Shown: one piece after another, positions 9,660 through 18,340 of the stretch
How positions within the stretch are numbered: the first letter of the stretch is position 1
Layout of the letters: the number at the start of each line of letters is the position of its first letter
NCBI GenBank assembly: GCA_019429205.1
Contig: JAHYIT010000029.1
Span: forward strand, 1 to 44,872
Source of the DNA: Mariniphaga sp.
GTDB taxonomy: Bacteria; Bacteroidota; Bacteroidia; Bacteroidales; Prolixibacteraceae
Reading direction: 5' to 3'
Length of the DNA: 44,872 nucleotides
Notes under the pieces: model-generated
The model's database searches: none
The model's input: only the letters and a program-made list of their open reading frames with translations
Told to the model about the DNA's origin: nothing
Program-made: the position numbers and the translations under genes

Positions 9660-9990
9660 TGGCCTTCTCTTCTAAAGGGTGAACACTAACAGCGCCAATG
9701 GCGTTTTGGCAACAGGCCAACAGCAGGCCCATCCGGTCGTTTTTGTTGATTTTCCAGCTCTCGGCCGCAATATTCAATAACCATCCTTCCGGAATCAGAC
9801 CATCGAAAAATGGAAATAATCGTTTGCTTCGATACGGCTGCTTCGAAACAGGCATCTGAAAGGTGATGAATTTATCGGGATACTTTTGAATATACTGTTC
9901 TTCATAGGCAAACAGATATTCTCCATTGTCATTTTCCGTCAAAACGCCGGCTAACTCATTGTTATATTTCACTATTCCTTGTCGCATCAT
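9652..9990 (-). CDS. hipS: HipS-like antitoxin (stand-alone HipA N-terminal subdomain)
   Basis: A 112-residue protein matching the N-subdomain 1 of HipA (couple_hipA family): GVLTENDNGEYLFAY, then a segment around FFDGLIPEGW, which is the family signature, then NDRMGLLLACCQNAIGAVSV. In the HipBST systems described from E. coli, this domain is a separate protein that neutralises HipT. It overlaps hipB by 29 bp and hipT by 8 bp, so the three are translated as one unit in the order B-S-T, the same order as the known system. The start is either of two adjacent ATG codons (9990 or 9987). Confidence 0.85.
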   Translation of the reverse strand: MMRQGIVKYNNELAGVLTENDNGEYLFAYEEQYIQKYPDKFITFQMPVSKQPYRSKRLFPFFDGLIPEGWLLNIAAESWKINKNDRMGLLLACCQNAIGAVSVHPLEEKANA

Positions 9991-10183
9991 TTACAATTAC
10001 AGGCGCTAAAACATGTCCAAACAGCATCAATACCTGATTTACCTTTGATAAGCTTAAGTTCTCTTTACCCTGTTCAATTTTCCGGATAACTGTTAAGGCA
10101 ACCCCGGCTTTTTCTGCAAATTCTTCCTGAGTCAGACCCAATTCTTTTCGTTTGGTTTTTACAAATTCTGCCAATTCTTTCAT
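9962..10183 (-). CDS. hipB: HipB-like XRE-family DNA-binding protein
   Basis: Helix-turn-helix autorepressor of the hip operon. The core is ELAEFVKTKRKELGLTQEEF, then AEKAGVALTVIRKIEQGK, a standard XRE HTH. I place the start at ATG 10183 (73 residues) rather than the upstream ATG at 10240. The extra 19 codons would run through two palindromic operators, and the HTH begins just after the second Met. The C-terminal tail (about 15 residues after the HTH) is short. It reads through into hipS by overlap. Three 18-bp palindromes upstream are the likely binding sites, giving autoregulation of hipBST. Confidence 0.85.
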   Translation of the reverse strand: MKELAEFVKTKRKELGLTQEEFAEKAGVALTVIRKIEQGKENLSLSKVNQVLMLFGHVLAPVIVNDATRNSEI

Positions 10184-10185
10184 AC

Positions 10186-10203
10186 TATATGCTTTTGCGT
10201 ATA
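10186..10203. promoter_or_regulatory. Hip operator 1 (18-bp palindrome)
   Basis: TATATGCTTTTGCGTATA, a near-perfect inverted repeat ending 2 bp before the hipB ATG. It shares its TATAT..TATA arms with two further sites spaced exactly 40 bp apart. Binding here would cover the leader and probably the transcription start. Confidence 0.7.
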
Positions 10204-10209
10204 AAGATA
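10202..10209 (-). promoter_or_regulatory. Candidate -7 box for hipBST
   Basis: On the minus strand this reads TATCTTTA, one mismatch from TANNTTTG. It lies between operators 1 and 2, and its -33 region falls inside operator 2, so a bound HipB would block RNA polymerase. No -33 TTTG is evident. Confidence 0.35.
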
Positions 10210-10225
10210 TTAAATTTATTCTTTT

Positions 10226-10243
10226 TATATGTATTCGCATATA
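10226..10243. promoter_or_regulatory. Hip operator 2 (18-bp palindrome)
   Basis: TATATGTATTCGCATATA, with 6-bp perfect arms TATATG/CATATA. It starts 40 bp from operator 1 and would overlap the promoter's -33 region. Confidence 0.7.
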
Positions 10244-10264
10244 AAATAATAAAACTTGTCAGTT

Positions 10265-10641
10265 CTATATGCATTTAGATATAAATTCAGTGATCAAGTT
10301 TTTAAACTTTTCTTCCGCTATTAAACTTTCTTCCCAGGCAGCTTTTAAATCAACTAAAGCTTCTTCAACAGTTGGTAAATTACCTTCAATAATTTTCTCT
10401 TTGTATACCGGTGGAATTCGGGCAAAGCTGCATATTCCTGATCACCTTCAGATTCTTCCAGTGCGAGTTTAAATTCTTCATCGTAAACATCCGAAAGGCG
10501 TTTAAAAAAAAGTAACGGGAAAATATATACTTTAAAATCGGAAGCATCTACCGGCCCTTTGAGTATCCATGCCGCCTTTGCAAGGTATTGCTCCAATTGA
10601 GAGAGTTGTAATTTATTCTGGTTCATTGATTTCCGATTCAA
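10265..10641 (-). pseudogene. HsdM N-terminal fragment, copy 2, plus out-of-frame tail
   Basis: A second HsdM head, diverged from copy 1 (LEQYLAKAAWILKGPVDASD, then YIFPLLFFKRLSDVYDEEF). The HsdM frame holds to about residue 77 (EYAALPEFHR) and ends at 10354. In another frame, from about 10420 to a stop at 10265-10267, a clean helical sequence continues (IPPVYKEKIIEGNLPTVEE and on to KFKNLITEFISKCI). It may be the C-terminus of the same methyltransferase or of another hsd gene. So about 400 codons are missing and the ends are joined out of frame. The methyltransferase motifs are absent. Confidence 0.7.
10266..10283. promoter_or_regulatory. Hip operator 3 (18-bp palindrome)
   Basis: TATATGCATTTAGATATA, starting 40 bp from operator 2. 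It overlaps the final codons of the upstream hsdM-copy-2 remnant frame (stop at 10265-10267). It is the least symmetric of the three. Confidence 0.6.
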
Positions 10642-10649
10642 CTTTGGTT

Positions 10650-10668
10650 AAATGGATAACTTCCATTT
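10650..10668. promoter_or_regulatory. Inverted repeat upstream of the hsdM copy 2 remnant
   Basis: Perfect 7-bp arms AAATGGA/TCCATTT with a 5-bp spacer, 9 bp before the remnant's start codon. It could be the old operator of that restriction operon. Support is only the symmetry and position. Confidence 0.3.
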
Positions 10669-10779
10669 ACTTTGAGAAAACTAACATCCATTAAAACCCC
10701 GGCAATTTAGCAAAATCAATTTTCTATTTACATGACGCTCAAAAAATATTTCTTTATTTTTACCCGAAAACACAAAGGT

Positions 10780-11358
10780 ATGAAACTGGTATTTGCAACA
10801 AACAACCAACACAAACTGAAAGAATTACAGGCCATTCTGGGCGATCATTTTGAATTGCTGAGTTTAAAAGACATTGGCTGTTTTGAAGAAATTCCCGAAG
10901 AACAACCCACACTGGAAGGGAATGCCCGGCAAAAAGCGTTTTATGTGTATGAAAAGTTTGGCTACTCCTGTTTTGCCGACGATACCGGTCTGGAAATTGA
11001 AGCGCTGAACGGCGAGCCGGGAGTTTATTCGGCGCGTTATGCCAGCGAAGCCAAAGATCCGCAGGCCAACATGGACAAAGTTTTGGAAAAGCTGGAAAAT
11101 GAAGACAACCGCAAAGCACGTTTTCGTACGGTAATTTCGCTGGTTTTGGATGGCGAAGAGAAACAGTTTGAAGGCATTGTGGAGGGTGAAATTATCCGCG
11201 AAAAACGAGGCGGTTCGGGATTTGGCTACGACCCCGTTTTTCTACCTTCAGGTTATTCCAAAACTTTTGCTGAAATGGACCTTTCTTCAAAAAACGAAAT
11301 CAGTCACCGGGCACGGGCGGTGCAAAAACTGGTGGATTATTTGAAAACACTGGCTTAA
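10780..11358 (+). CDS. rdgB: RdgB/HAM1 non-canonical purine NTP pyrophosphatase
   Basis: House-cleaning nucleotidase that hydrolyses dITP, ITP and XTP to monophosphates in the cytoplasm, keeping deaminated purines out of DNA. The start is ATG 10780 (192 residues), because the family signature [10 protein letters not shown] begins 6 residues later. An earlier ATG at 10732 would add 16 unsupported residues. Further motifs are [20 protein letters not shown] (ADDTGL holds the catalytic Asp region), [12 protein letters not shown], and SHRARA near the end. Length is normal for the family. It is followed 55 bp later by the YfhO gene on the same strand. Confidence 0.95.
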   Translation: MKLVFATNNQHKLKELQAILGDHFELLSLKDIGCFEEIPEEQPTLEGNARQKAFYVYEKFGYSCFADDTGLEIEALNGEPGVYSARYASEAKDPQANMDKVLEKLENEDNRKARFRTVISLVLDGEEKQFEGIVEGEIIREKRGGSGFGYDPVFLPSGYSKTFAEMDLSSKNEISHRARAVQKLVDYLKTLA

Positions 11359-11413
11359 AGGCAAACAGTATTCCTGATTTTAACTACTTTCGTTTTATGA
11401 AATAAGGTAAAGG

Positions 11414-14404
11414 ATGAAGAAAAAAGAAATCCTAATTTTATTTTTAATTACAATCATCGCCTTTTGGCAGATAGCTTTTCTGCAAAATGGCATGAAATGG
11501 GATTTTGTGGATGCCTTTTTACCTTCGCGCTATTTTTTTTCTGAATCGATTCTGAACAACCAGTTTCCGCTGTGGAATCCCTATCTGCTTTACGGAACAC
11601 CCATTTTTGCCGATTTGGTTTCGGTTTTTAACCCTGAATTCTGGATTGTGGGCAATTTGTTCGGTTATTCCAACATCACCCTGCAATTCATGTTTCTGGT
11701 GTATGTATTTTTTGCAGGAATTTCATTTTTCTACTTTCTGAAACAATTTAATTCCGAAGACAAAATCTCACTTGGCCTTTCGGTGGCCTACATGTTATCC
11801 GGGCTGACGGTCGGGAATGCCCAGCACCTGGCATTTGTTGCCGGATATGCCATATTGCCATTTGCACTTGGCAGCTATTTCAAGTTCATTAGGCAATTCA
11901 ACCGGGGAAATTTGGTACAGTTAGCCATTTCACTGTTTCTTATGATTTTTGCCAGTTATCCGGGACTAACAATAATTACAGGATATTTTCTTCTGTGTAT
12001 TTTTGTTTACAATCTGATTATCAATAGGGCGAAAAAAAACGATATAAAAACGGCGTTGATTTACCATTCCATTTTAGCCGGAATAGTTGTTCTTTTCAGT
12101 ACGGTATTGATTGTCGCGTATTTCCAGGGAGCGCCGTTTTTGAGCCGTTTCGGCGGATTAACGCTGGAATTGGCCCACAAACATCCGTTTTCATTCAAGT
12201 CAGTACTGTCGTTTTTGCTACCCATGTCCACAGGAGCCGATGCACAGTTTTTTGAAACCGACCCTTCCATGTCGAATGGTTACTGGGGAATTGTCAGTTT
12301 GGTTTTGTTCCTTTTTGCGCTGACTAAAAAAGCCTGGAAAAAAGAATCATACATTGTTTTGCTTTTCGGAATTTTTTCGTTGCTGGTTTCGTTTGGCGAC
12401 CGGTTTTTCCTGCGTGAATTTCTGTACCGGCATTTTCCGCTGATGAACATGTTCCAATACCCAGGTATTTTCAGGGCTTTTGCAATTTTTGGTTTTTTGA
12501 CTTTTGCCGGAATCAATCTGAAAATAAATGATCTCACCCAGGTTGATCGCAGGCGACTGGTAATCATTTCGGGCTTGCTCATGATTTTTCTGTTGATTTT
12601 GGTTGGAAATTCCGTAGCAAAAGTTGACGGTTTTGTGTTTTTTGAAGGAGATAAAAGTTTCACCAAAAAACTTTTGAATGCAACCCGCTTCGATGCTGTA
12701 ATTCTTCAGGGAACCATTCAACTACTCATTTTACTGGCATTTATTTTTTCAGTCATAAAAATTAAAAACAACAAACATTTTGCAACGGTGCTTCTTATTT
12801 TATTTGTTTCCGACGGAATTATTGCAACCCAGCTCAACATTCATTACACGGTAGTTGGCGACGTTAATCCTTTAAATTTTCATCGGTATTTGAAATCGTC
12901 GCCCAAAGGTTTTCCGGCGCCGGAATTGAATCCCATTGGTGAAAACTCAGACCGGAACGCCCAAAACGATTTCATCTGGATGAACAACAACGTTTTCCCG
13001 AAAAAAGTAACTTTCGACGGATTGGTTTCCTTCAAACTTGACGGCTATGCCCGCCTTTCCGATAATTATCCTGAATTACTGGAAGTGATTAAAAAAGAGC
13101 CGATCGCATATTTTTCAGATGATGTAAGGGATAATTCAACTATTGAAAACTTCAAATCGAACACGGTATTTTTGGCAAATGAAGATTATCAAAAACCTGA
13201 GGTAACCAATTTCGGTTCAAATAATAACAATTTACTGACAATCAGCAGTTTTTCTCCCAAACATATTGAAATTGAAACACAAACCCAACATCCGCAACTG
13301 CTTGTTTACCAGCAAAATTATTTTTCCGGCTGGAGCGTTTTTATTGACGGGGAAAAACAGAATATATTAAAAAGCAACTTCGCCCACATGGCCGTTTTGG
13401 TTCCTCCGGGAGAACATTCTGTTCGGTTTGAATACAAAAATCCATTGGTGATTATTGCCTTCGCTTCCAGTTACCTTATATTTTTCGTGTTAATTGGGTT
13501 CTCCATTTTTTATTTCATCAAAAAAAATCCCGAACGAAAAAAGCAGCTTTTGGTCATTTTTATTTCCGGTGTTGTTCTTTTCCTATCCGGAAGTTTCATC
13601 AACCGGTATTTCTATCAAAAGAACAAACTGGGTCTGGCGATGGAAATAGCAGAAAAAACAAAACAGTGGCAGGAAAAATATAACGACATTAGTGTTCAGG
13701 TAAGTACCCAATTGAATGAGTTGAAAAATTCAGCCAAAGCAGATACGGTGTTTTTTGTGGATGAAAAAACGAACATTGCTGAGCTCAGCCGGTTTTTGAT
13801 GAAATCTGAATCCACTTTTTTTGGATTTGGCTGGCAGAATGGTTTTATCAGCGAGGAACTTTTTGAATTGATTTATTCGTTTTATCCGAAAATAATTGAA
13901 CAGAAAAAAATTCATAATTCAGGGTATTTATTGGTGGAAAAGACTGAAGAAAATCCACAATATGCTGTTCTTCGTGATTTTGAACCAGAAGATTCACCCG
14001 AATGGAAAAGAGAACCGTGGCGCATTAAAAAAAATGAAATATCCGGCAATCACTCTTATTTTTACGGCGTAAACGACGAATGGGGAACAACCGTTGAAAT
14101 TTCGGTTGATAAGGAATTGCTGAACCTGGAAAAAATCTTAATTCTTGCTGATATTCAGTTTGAAGAAGAAGTAAAAGAAGCCCTTTTGGTTTTTACAACG
14201 CTCCGTGAAGGGGAAACCCATCTGTACGAAATTTCGAAGATTGACCGGTTTGCCCGCGAGCCCGGAAAATGGTACAGAGCAGCTTTTTCCGTTCAGGAAC
14301 CGGAAGTGCAGGAAAGCGATTTAATTAAAATATATTTCTGGAACAAAAATAAAGCACAATTTCATATTGATAATCTGAAAATAAATTTCGGGGTTTCAGA
14401 ATAA
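11414..14404 (+). CDS. YfhO family multi-pass membrane protein
   Basis: A 996-residue integral membrane protein. It opens with one TM helix, then a conserved luminal-type loop (QNGMKWDFVDAFLPSRYFF..NNQFPLWNPYL) with the acidic residue and aromatic pattern of the GT-C fold. About ten further TM helices follow up to residue 480. A soluble beta domain (about 600-670) with the YfhO signature (LLVYQQNYFSGWSVFIDGE) comes next. Two more TM helices (about 680-700 and 713-730) precede a long C-terminal soluble domain of about 260 residues. YfhO proteins in Firmicutes glycosylate lipoteichoic acid; the substrate in Bacteroidota is unknown. The C-terminal extension is beta-rich and reads like a carbohydrate-binding module, which is inference. 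Confidence 0.8.
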   Translation: MKKKEILILFLITIIAFWQIAFLQNGMKWDFVDAFLPSRYFFSESILNNQFPLWNPYLLYGTPIFADLVSVFNPEFWIVGNLFGYSNITLQFMFLVYVFFAGISFFYFLKQFNSEDKISLGLSVAYMLSGLTVGNAQHLAFVAGYAILPFALGSYFKFIRQFNRGNLVQLAISLFLMIFASYPGLTIITGYFLLCIFVYNLIINRAKKNDIKTALIYHSILAGIVVLFSTVLIVAYFQGAPFLSRFGGLTLELAHKHPFSFKSVLSFLLPMSTGADAQFFETDPSMSNGYWGIVSLVLFLFALTKKAWKKESYIVLLFGIFSLLVSFGDRFFLREFLYRHFPLMNMFQYPGIFRAFAIFGFLTFAGINLKINDLTQVDRRRLVIISGLLMIFLLILVGNSVAKVDGFVFFEGDKSFTKKLLNATRFDAVILQGTIQLLILLAFIFSVIKIKNNKHFATVLLILFVSDGIIATQLNIHYTVVGDVNPLNFHRYLKSSPKGFPAPELNPIGENSDRNAQNDFIWMNNNVFPKKVTFDGLVSFKLDGYARLSDNYPELLEVIKKEPIAYFSDDVRDNSTIENFKSNTVFLANEDYQKPEVTNFGSNNNNLLTISSFSPKHIEIETQTQHPQLLVYQQNYFSGWSVFIDGEKQNILKSNFAHMAVLVPPGEHSVRFEYKNPLVIIAFASSYLIFFVLIGFSIFYFIKKNPERKKQLLVIFISGVVLFLSGSFINRYFYQKNKLGLAMEIAEKTKQWQEKYNDISVQVSTQLNELKNSAKADTVFFVDEKTNIAELSRFLMKSESTFFGFGWQNGFISEELFELIYSFYPKIIEQKKIHNSGYLLVEKTEENPQYAVLRDFEPEDSPEWKREPWRIKKNEISGNHSYFYGVNDEWGTTVEISVDKELLNLEKILILADIQFEEEVKEALLVFTTLREGETHLYEISKIDRFAREPGKWYRAAFSVQEPEVQESDLIKIYFWNKNKAQFHIDNLKINFGVSE

Positions 14405-14445
14405 TTAATTGTAACCTGAAAAACGGATGAAACAAACCGATTTTT

Positions 14446-14453
14446 TAAATTTG
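14446..14453 (+). promoter_or_regulatory. Candidate -7 box for porZ
   Basis: TAAATTTG matches TANNTTTG, 110 bp before the porZ start. No good -33 box is visible at 19-21 bp. The leader between it and the gene shows nothing else. Confidence 0.35.
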
Positions 14454-14562
14454 CCGGAAGGTTGCCGGTTAAAATAAATATTCAGGGCAATCGTTTTAAA
14501 ATAGAGCTCATTTCGGTTTATGTAGAAAGGGCCTCAATAACAATACATCATAAAAACAGAAA

Positions 14563-16875
14563 ATGCAAAAAATTGTATTAACAGTAGTAGTAATATTTTC
14601 AGTGCTTGTCTCTTTTGCACAGAGGGAAAAAAGAAGCTGGCAGGATTATTTATCGTTTGTAAATGCCTCAAAAATTGCCGTTGCTCCAAATAAAATTTAT
14701 TGTGCTACAGAGGGCGGGCTGATGTATTACGACCTGGAAGACAACAGCATAAATAAGTTCTCGGGCATTTCCCAACTTTCTGATTTTGGCATTAAAACCA
14801 TTGCTTACAGTAATGAAAACAATGTTCTGATTGTTGTTTACAATAACAGCAATATCGATTTGGTTTATGAAAACAAAGTGCAAAATCTTTCAGATATTAA
14901 ACGAAAGCAGATAGCCGGAAAAAACATCAATAACATTTCATTTTATGAAAATGAAGCCTACTTGTCGTGCAGTTTCGGCATTGTAGTTTTAAACCTTCAA
15001 AAACAGGAAGTAAAAGACACGTACATTATTGGCCAGGGCGGAACTAACCTGAATGTAAACGATACTAATTCAGATGGGAATTATTTATATGCAGCAACAA
15101 ACACAGGAATTTTCAGAGCCAACAAAAACGGAACCAACCTGCTGGATTACAACAATTGGTCGCGTATTGAAAACATACCCCGTTATTTTAACAAATTCAA
15201 CCATTTGGTAAATTTTGGTGGGAAAATTATTGCCAATTACACGCCCGAAGGGTGGTACGAAGATGAAATGTACATTTTAAACGACGACACCTGGCAACTT
15301 TATTTACCTCAAATCAGGTTTGCACATGACATGCAGGTTAATGACAATTTACTGACAATTGCGAGCAGGGATGTTGTATTTGTAATTAACGAAGAACATG
15401 CACTGGTTAAAAGGATTGATAAATACCTGTTTACCGGCAGGCAGGTTTCACCCATTAAACCCAAAAGCGCTGGTGTGGCTGCTGACGGTTCGGTTTGGGT
15501 TGCCGACACAGACAATACGCTGGTGAAAATTTCCGGTGAAAATTATGAGTCCATTAGCCTTCCCGGGCCATTCAGTAACGAAATATTCTCACTCACCCAG
15601 TCAGGAAGAGACTTATGGATTTCTCCCGGAAATAAAAGAGGTTGGGAACAGCCACGGTTTCAACGGCTCAAAAACAATGAATGGCAACATTTTACAAAAG
15701 AAAAAAATCCGGAGTTGGAAGGCTTTTTCAACATTATAAAAATAGCCGTTAATCCTTCGGATGAAAGTCATTTTTTTGCTGCCAGTTGGGGAGGCGGACT
15801 TCTTGAATATAAAAATGAAACTTTTATTCAGCGGTACACCAATCACAACAGCATTTTGGAAACAGCTTTGCCTCAGCAACCCAACGAGCCTTATGTTCGC
15901 ATTGGCGGTTTGGATTTCGATTCGGAAGGAAACCTTTGGATGACCAATTCTGAAGTGGCGAAAAACCTGGTAAAGTTAACTCCCGATGGGAATTGGGAAT
16001 CATTTGCCCTCCCGGAAATTGCCAACAGGTTCAGTATTGGACAATTGCTGGTTACCGAAAAAGACGATAAATGGATTTTGCTACCGAGCAGTAACGATGC
16101 CTACGTTGTGGACAAATCAGGCGCCAACAAAAAGCGGCTGCTGATTACATCTTATTTCAACAATGGCGTTCATGAAGAATTCAATCGGATGAATGATGCT
16201 TACTGCATTGCAGAAGATTTGGATGGAGCAATATGGATTGGCACCTCAAAGGGAGTTGCGGTTTACAACAATCCGGGGCGTATTTGGGATGCGCAAACAT
16301 TTTATGCCATACAACCCAGTCTTGATCTGGGAGACGGCTATTATCACCCGCTGCTTGAAACCGAAACCGTAACAGCCATTGCTGTGGACGGCTCCAACCG
16401 GAAATGGCTGGGAACCAGCAATTCGGGCATTTACCTGGTTTCTAAAAACGGAGAAAAAGAAATTTTACATTTTACTAAAGAAAACAGTCCGCTGCTTTCA
16501 AACAATATTACTGATATTGCCATCAACCAATTTACCGGCGAAGTATTTTTCGGCACCAGCGAAGGGCTTGTTTCATATATGGGCGAAGCCATTGGCGGGA
16601 AAAAAACGTATGCTGATGTATATGTTTACCCGAACCCTGTGCGCGAAACCTGGGATGGCCCGGTTACTATTACCGGTTTAGTGGAAGATACCGATGTAAA
16701 AATTACCGACATTAGCGGAAACCTGGTTTACCAGGGAACATCGCTGGGCGGCCAAACCGTTTGGAATGGTAAAAACCTGAATGGAAACCGGGTGAGAACA
16801 GGAGTTTACCTGGTATTTTGCTCCGATAAATTTGGTGAAGAAACACACATTGAAAAATTACTTTTTATCAACTAA
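14563..16875 (+). CDS. porZ: PorZ-like type IX secretion system surface protein
   Basis: 770 residues, close to the 776 of the known P. gingivalis protein. A Sec signal peptide ends at about residue 19 (SFAQ). The mature protein opens with the family's SWQDYLSFVNASKIA stretch, followed by two seven-bladed propeller-like domains (about 25-680) with repeated WIGTS, KWLGT and LWMTN blade motifs. The last about 85 residues are a type IX sorting domain (YVYPNPVRETWDGPVTITGL to the end). In P. gingivalis PorZ sits on the surface with the sortase PorU and delivers anionic LPS to cargo. Finding it here implies a working T9SS, although the core por genes are elsewhere. recO follows after 2 bp. Confidence 0.9.
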   Translation: MQKIVLTVVVIFSVLVSFAQREKRSWQDYLSFVNASKIAVAPNKIYCATEGGLMYYDLEDNSINKFSGISQLSDFGIKTIAYSNENNVLIVVYNNSNIDLVYENKVQNLSDIKRKQIAGKNINNISFYENEAYLSCSFGIVVLNLQKQEVKDTYIIGQGGTNLNVNDTNSDGNYLYAATNTGIFRANKNGTNLLDYNNWSRIENIPRYFNKFNHLVNFGGKIIANYTPEGWYEDEMYILNDDTWQLYLPQIRFAHDMQVNDNLLTIASRDVVFVINEEHALVKRIDKYLFTGRQVSPIKPKSAGVAADGSVWVADTDNTLVKISGENYESISLPGPFSNEIFSLTQSGRDLWISPGNKRGWEQPRFQRLKNNEWQHFTKEKNPELEGFFNIIKIAVNPSDESHFFAASWGGGLLEYKNETFIQRYTNHNSILETALPQQPNEPYVRIGGLDFDSEGNLWMTNSEVAKNLVKLTPDGNWESFALPEIANRFSIGQLLVTEKDDKWILLPSSNDAYVVDKSGANKKRLLITSYFNNGVHEEFNRMNDAYCIAEDLDGAIWIGTSKGVAVYNNPGRIWDAQTFYAIQPSLDLGDGYYHPLLETETVTAIAVDGSNRKWLGTSNSGIYLVSKNGEKEILHFTKENSPLLSNNITDIAINQFTGEVFFGTSEGLVSYMGEAIGGKKTYADVYVYPNPVRETWDGPVTITGLVEDTDVKITDISGNLVYQGTSLGGQTVWNGKNLNGNRVRTGVYLVFCSDKFGEETHIEKLLFIN

Positions 16876-16877
16876 CC

Positions 16878-17603
16878 ATGTTGGTCACTTCCCAGGGAAT
16901 TATCCTGCATTTTGTGAAATATGGCGAAAACTCAGTCATTGTAAATATTTACACTAAAGAGTTTGGCAGACAAGCCTATATGCTGAATATTTCAAGAGGT
17001 AAAAAAGCAAAAAACAAAGCCGGCTTTTTACAGCCCCTGTTTATTGTTGATTTGGTAGCTTACCAAAAAGATACACGTGAAGTTCAGCGCATTAAAGAGA
17101 TAAAAAACCAGCCTGTTTATCAGAATATTCCTTTCGATGTAATCAAATCGACGCAGGCCATTTTCCTGGCTGAAATGCTTTCAAAAACCCTGCGCGAACA
17201 GGAAAGCGCACCCGAAATGTTTGAATTTATCCAAAATTCCCTGCTTTTTTTTGATTTGGCTGAAGAAGGCGCACCCAACTTCCATCTTTGGTTTTTGTTT
17301 CGCCTTACCGAATACCTGGGATTTCTGCCCGATACCCAAAAGGTTGGTTTCAGCAACTGGTTCGACATGCGCAAAGGACAGGTTTCACCACACGAACCAC
17401 CACATCCGTTTTTTCTTCATCCCGAAGCAACTGAAGTGATATGCCTGCTTGCTGCCTTAAAATTAAGCGACCTCGCAAAGTTGAAAATCAACCGTGAAAT
17501 GCGTGCTTACCTCACTTCAAAACTGGTGGAATATTACCAGTTACACTTTGAACATCTGGGAGAAATAAAATCATTGAAGGTTTTGCACGAGGTGTTCTCC
17601 TGA
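16878..17603 (+). CDS. recO: DNA repair protein RecO
   Basis: Recombination mediator that helps load RecA on SSB-coated DNA and anneals single strands (RecFOR pathway). 241 residues, normal length. The N-terminal OB-fold begins TSQGIILHFVKYGENSVIV and carries the expected FGRQAYMLNISRGKKAKN region. A helical C-terminal domain follows. The zinc-binding cysteines of some RecO proteins are absent, as in many Bacteroidota. It is 2 bp after porZ and probably cotranscribed. It converges with the LolA-like gene (stops 2 bp apart). Confidence 0.9.
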   Translation: MLVTSQGIILHFVKYGENSVIVNIYTKEFGRQAYMLNISRGKKAKNKAGFLQPLFIVDLVAYQKDTREVQRIKEIKNQPVYQNIPFDVIKSTQAIFLAEMLSKTLREQESAPEMFEFIQNSLLFFDLAEEGAPNFHLWFLFRLTEYLGFLPDTQKVGFSNWFDMRKGQVSPHEPPHPFFLHPEATEVICLLAALKLSDLAKLKINREMRAYLTSKLVEYYQLHFEHLGEIKSLKVLHEVFS

Positions 17604-17605
17604 AC

Positions 17606-18340
17606 CTACATTTTCAATGCAGCTTTGGAGAAGATATACTCAGGAATGTCCTGATTAAACTGGATGTCAAGAATTTTAAATTCTGTTCCGTCTCCCTGTT
17701 TCAGCATGTCTTTGTAAACAACCGTTTTGGGAAACCAGCGTCCTTCCACCTGAACCACATCGCTCATGGTTGACCGTTTCAGCAGCTGCCCGCTTTTGGC
17801 GTAAAGCTCCTCTCGCAGCGGCACAAAACGTTCGGTGTCAACCCACAGTTTTCGTGAGGCATAAGCCACGTCATCCACTTTGGCTTTCAGTTCGAGCACC
17901 CAGGTTTTTCTGCCGTCAATCTCTTCAGTGTCAACAACCGTAGCGTTATAGGTTTCGGTAAGTTTGCGGTCGTCCATCATATCTTCGTACGAAAGGTCGG
18001 AGCCCATTACCGACTGCCGCAGCATGTGGCCTGAAATCTGGATGGTCCGGTCGGTTGACGGAGAATAAATCCAAAGCTGATTTTCCAGTTTAAGCATTTT
18101 GGTGCCCTGCTCGCGTGCCGGCGACAAATATTCGGTAAACGACTGTTTGTCGCCAACCACATAACTTCTGGAAGTAATGGTCCGGCTGGCCCGTTTCCCG
18201 TGAATGGTCATCGACGACTCAAAAATCCGGTTTTCAGACGACATGTTTACATCAATTTTCTTAAGAATTTCGTCTGCCCCCGGCTGGCCAAAACCAATAA
18301 GGGCAAAGACGGTTAATAATGTTGTTACAAATGTTTTCAT
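17606..18340 (-). CDS. LolA-like periplasmic lipid/lipoprotein carrier
   Basis: Exported 244-residue protein of the outer membrane lipoprotein-sorting (LolA/DUF1329-like) fold. The signal peptide runs to about residue 18 (FGQ), with no lipobox Cys, so it is probably periplasmic. The mature part begins with an amphipathic helix (GADEILKKIDVNMSS) and continues as the half-barrel beta sheet with KMLKLENQLWIYSPSTDR, DLSYEDMM and WFPKTVVYKDM, typical of this group. These proteins shuttle lipids or lipoproteins through the periplasm, or serve as the carrier in RND-linked systems. It is the last gene of the TetR operon. A 314-bp repeat-filled gap separates it from the permeases, so it may also have its own promoter. 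Confidence 0.8.
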   Translation of the reverse strand: MKTFVTTLLTVFALIGFGQPGADEILKKIDVNMSSENRIFESSMTIHGKRASRTITSRSYVVGDKQSFTEYLSPAREQGTKMLKLENQLWIYSPSTDRTIQISGHMLRQSVMGSDLSYEDMMDDRKLTETYNATVVDTEEIDGRKTWVLELKAKVDDVAYASRKLWVDTERFVPLREELYAKSGQLLKRSTMSDVVQVEGRWFPKTVVYKDMLKQGDGTEFKILDIQFNQDIPEYIFSKAALKM

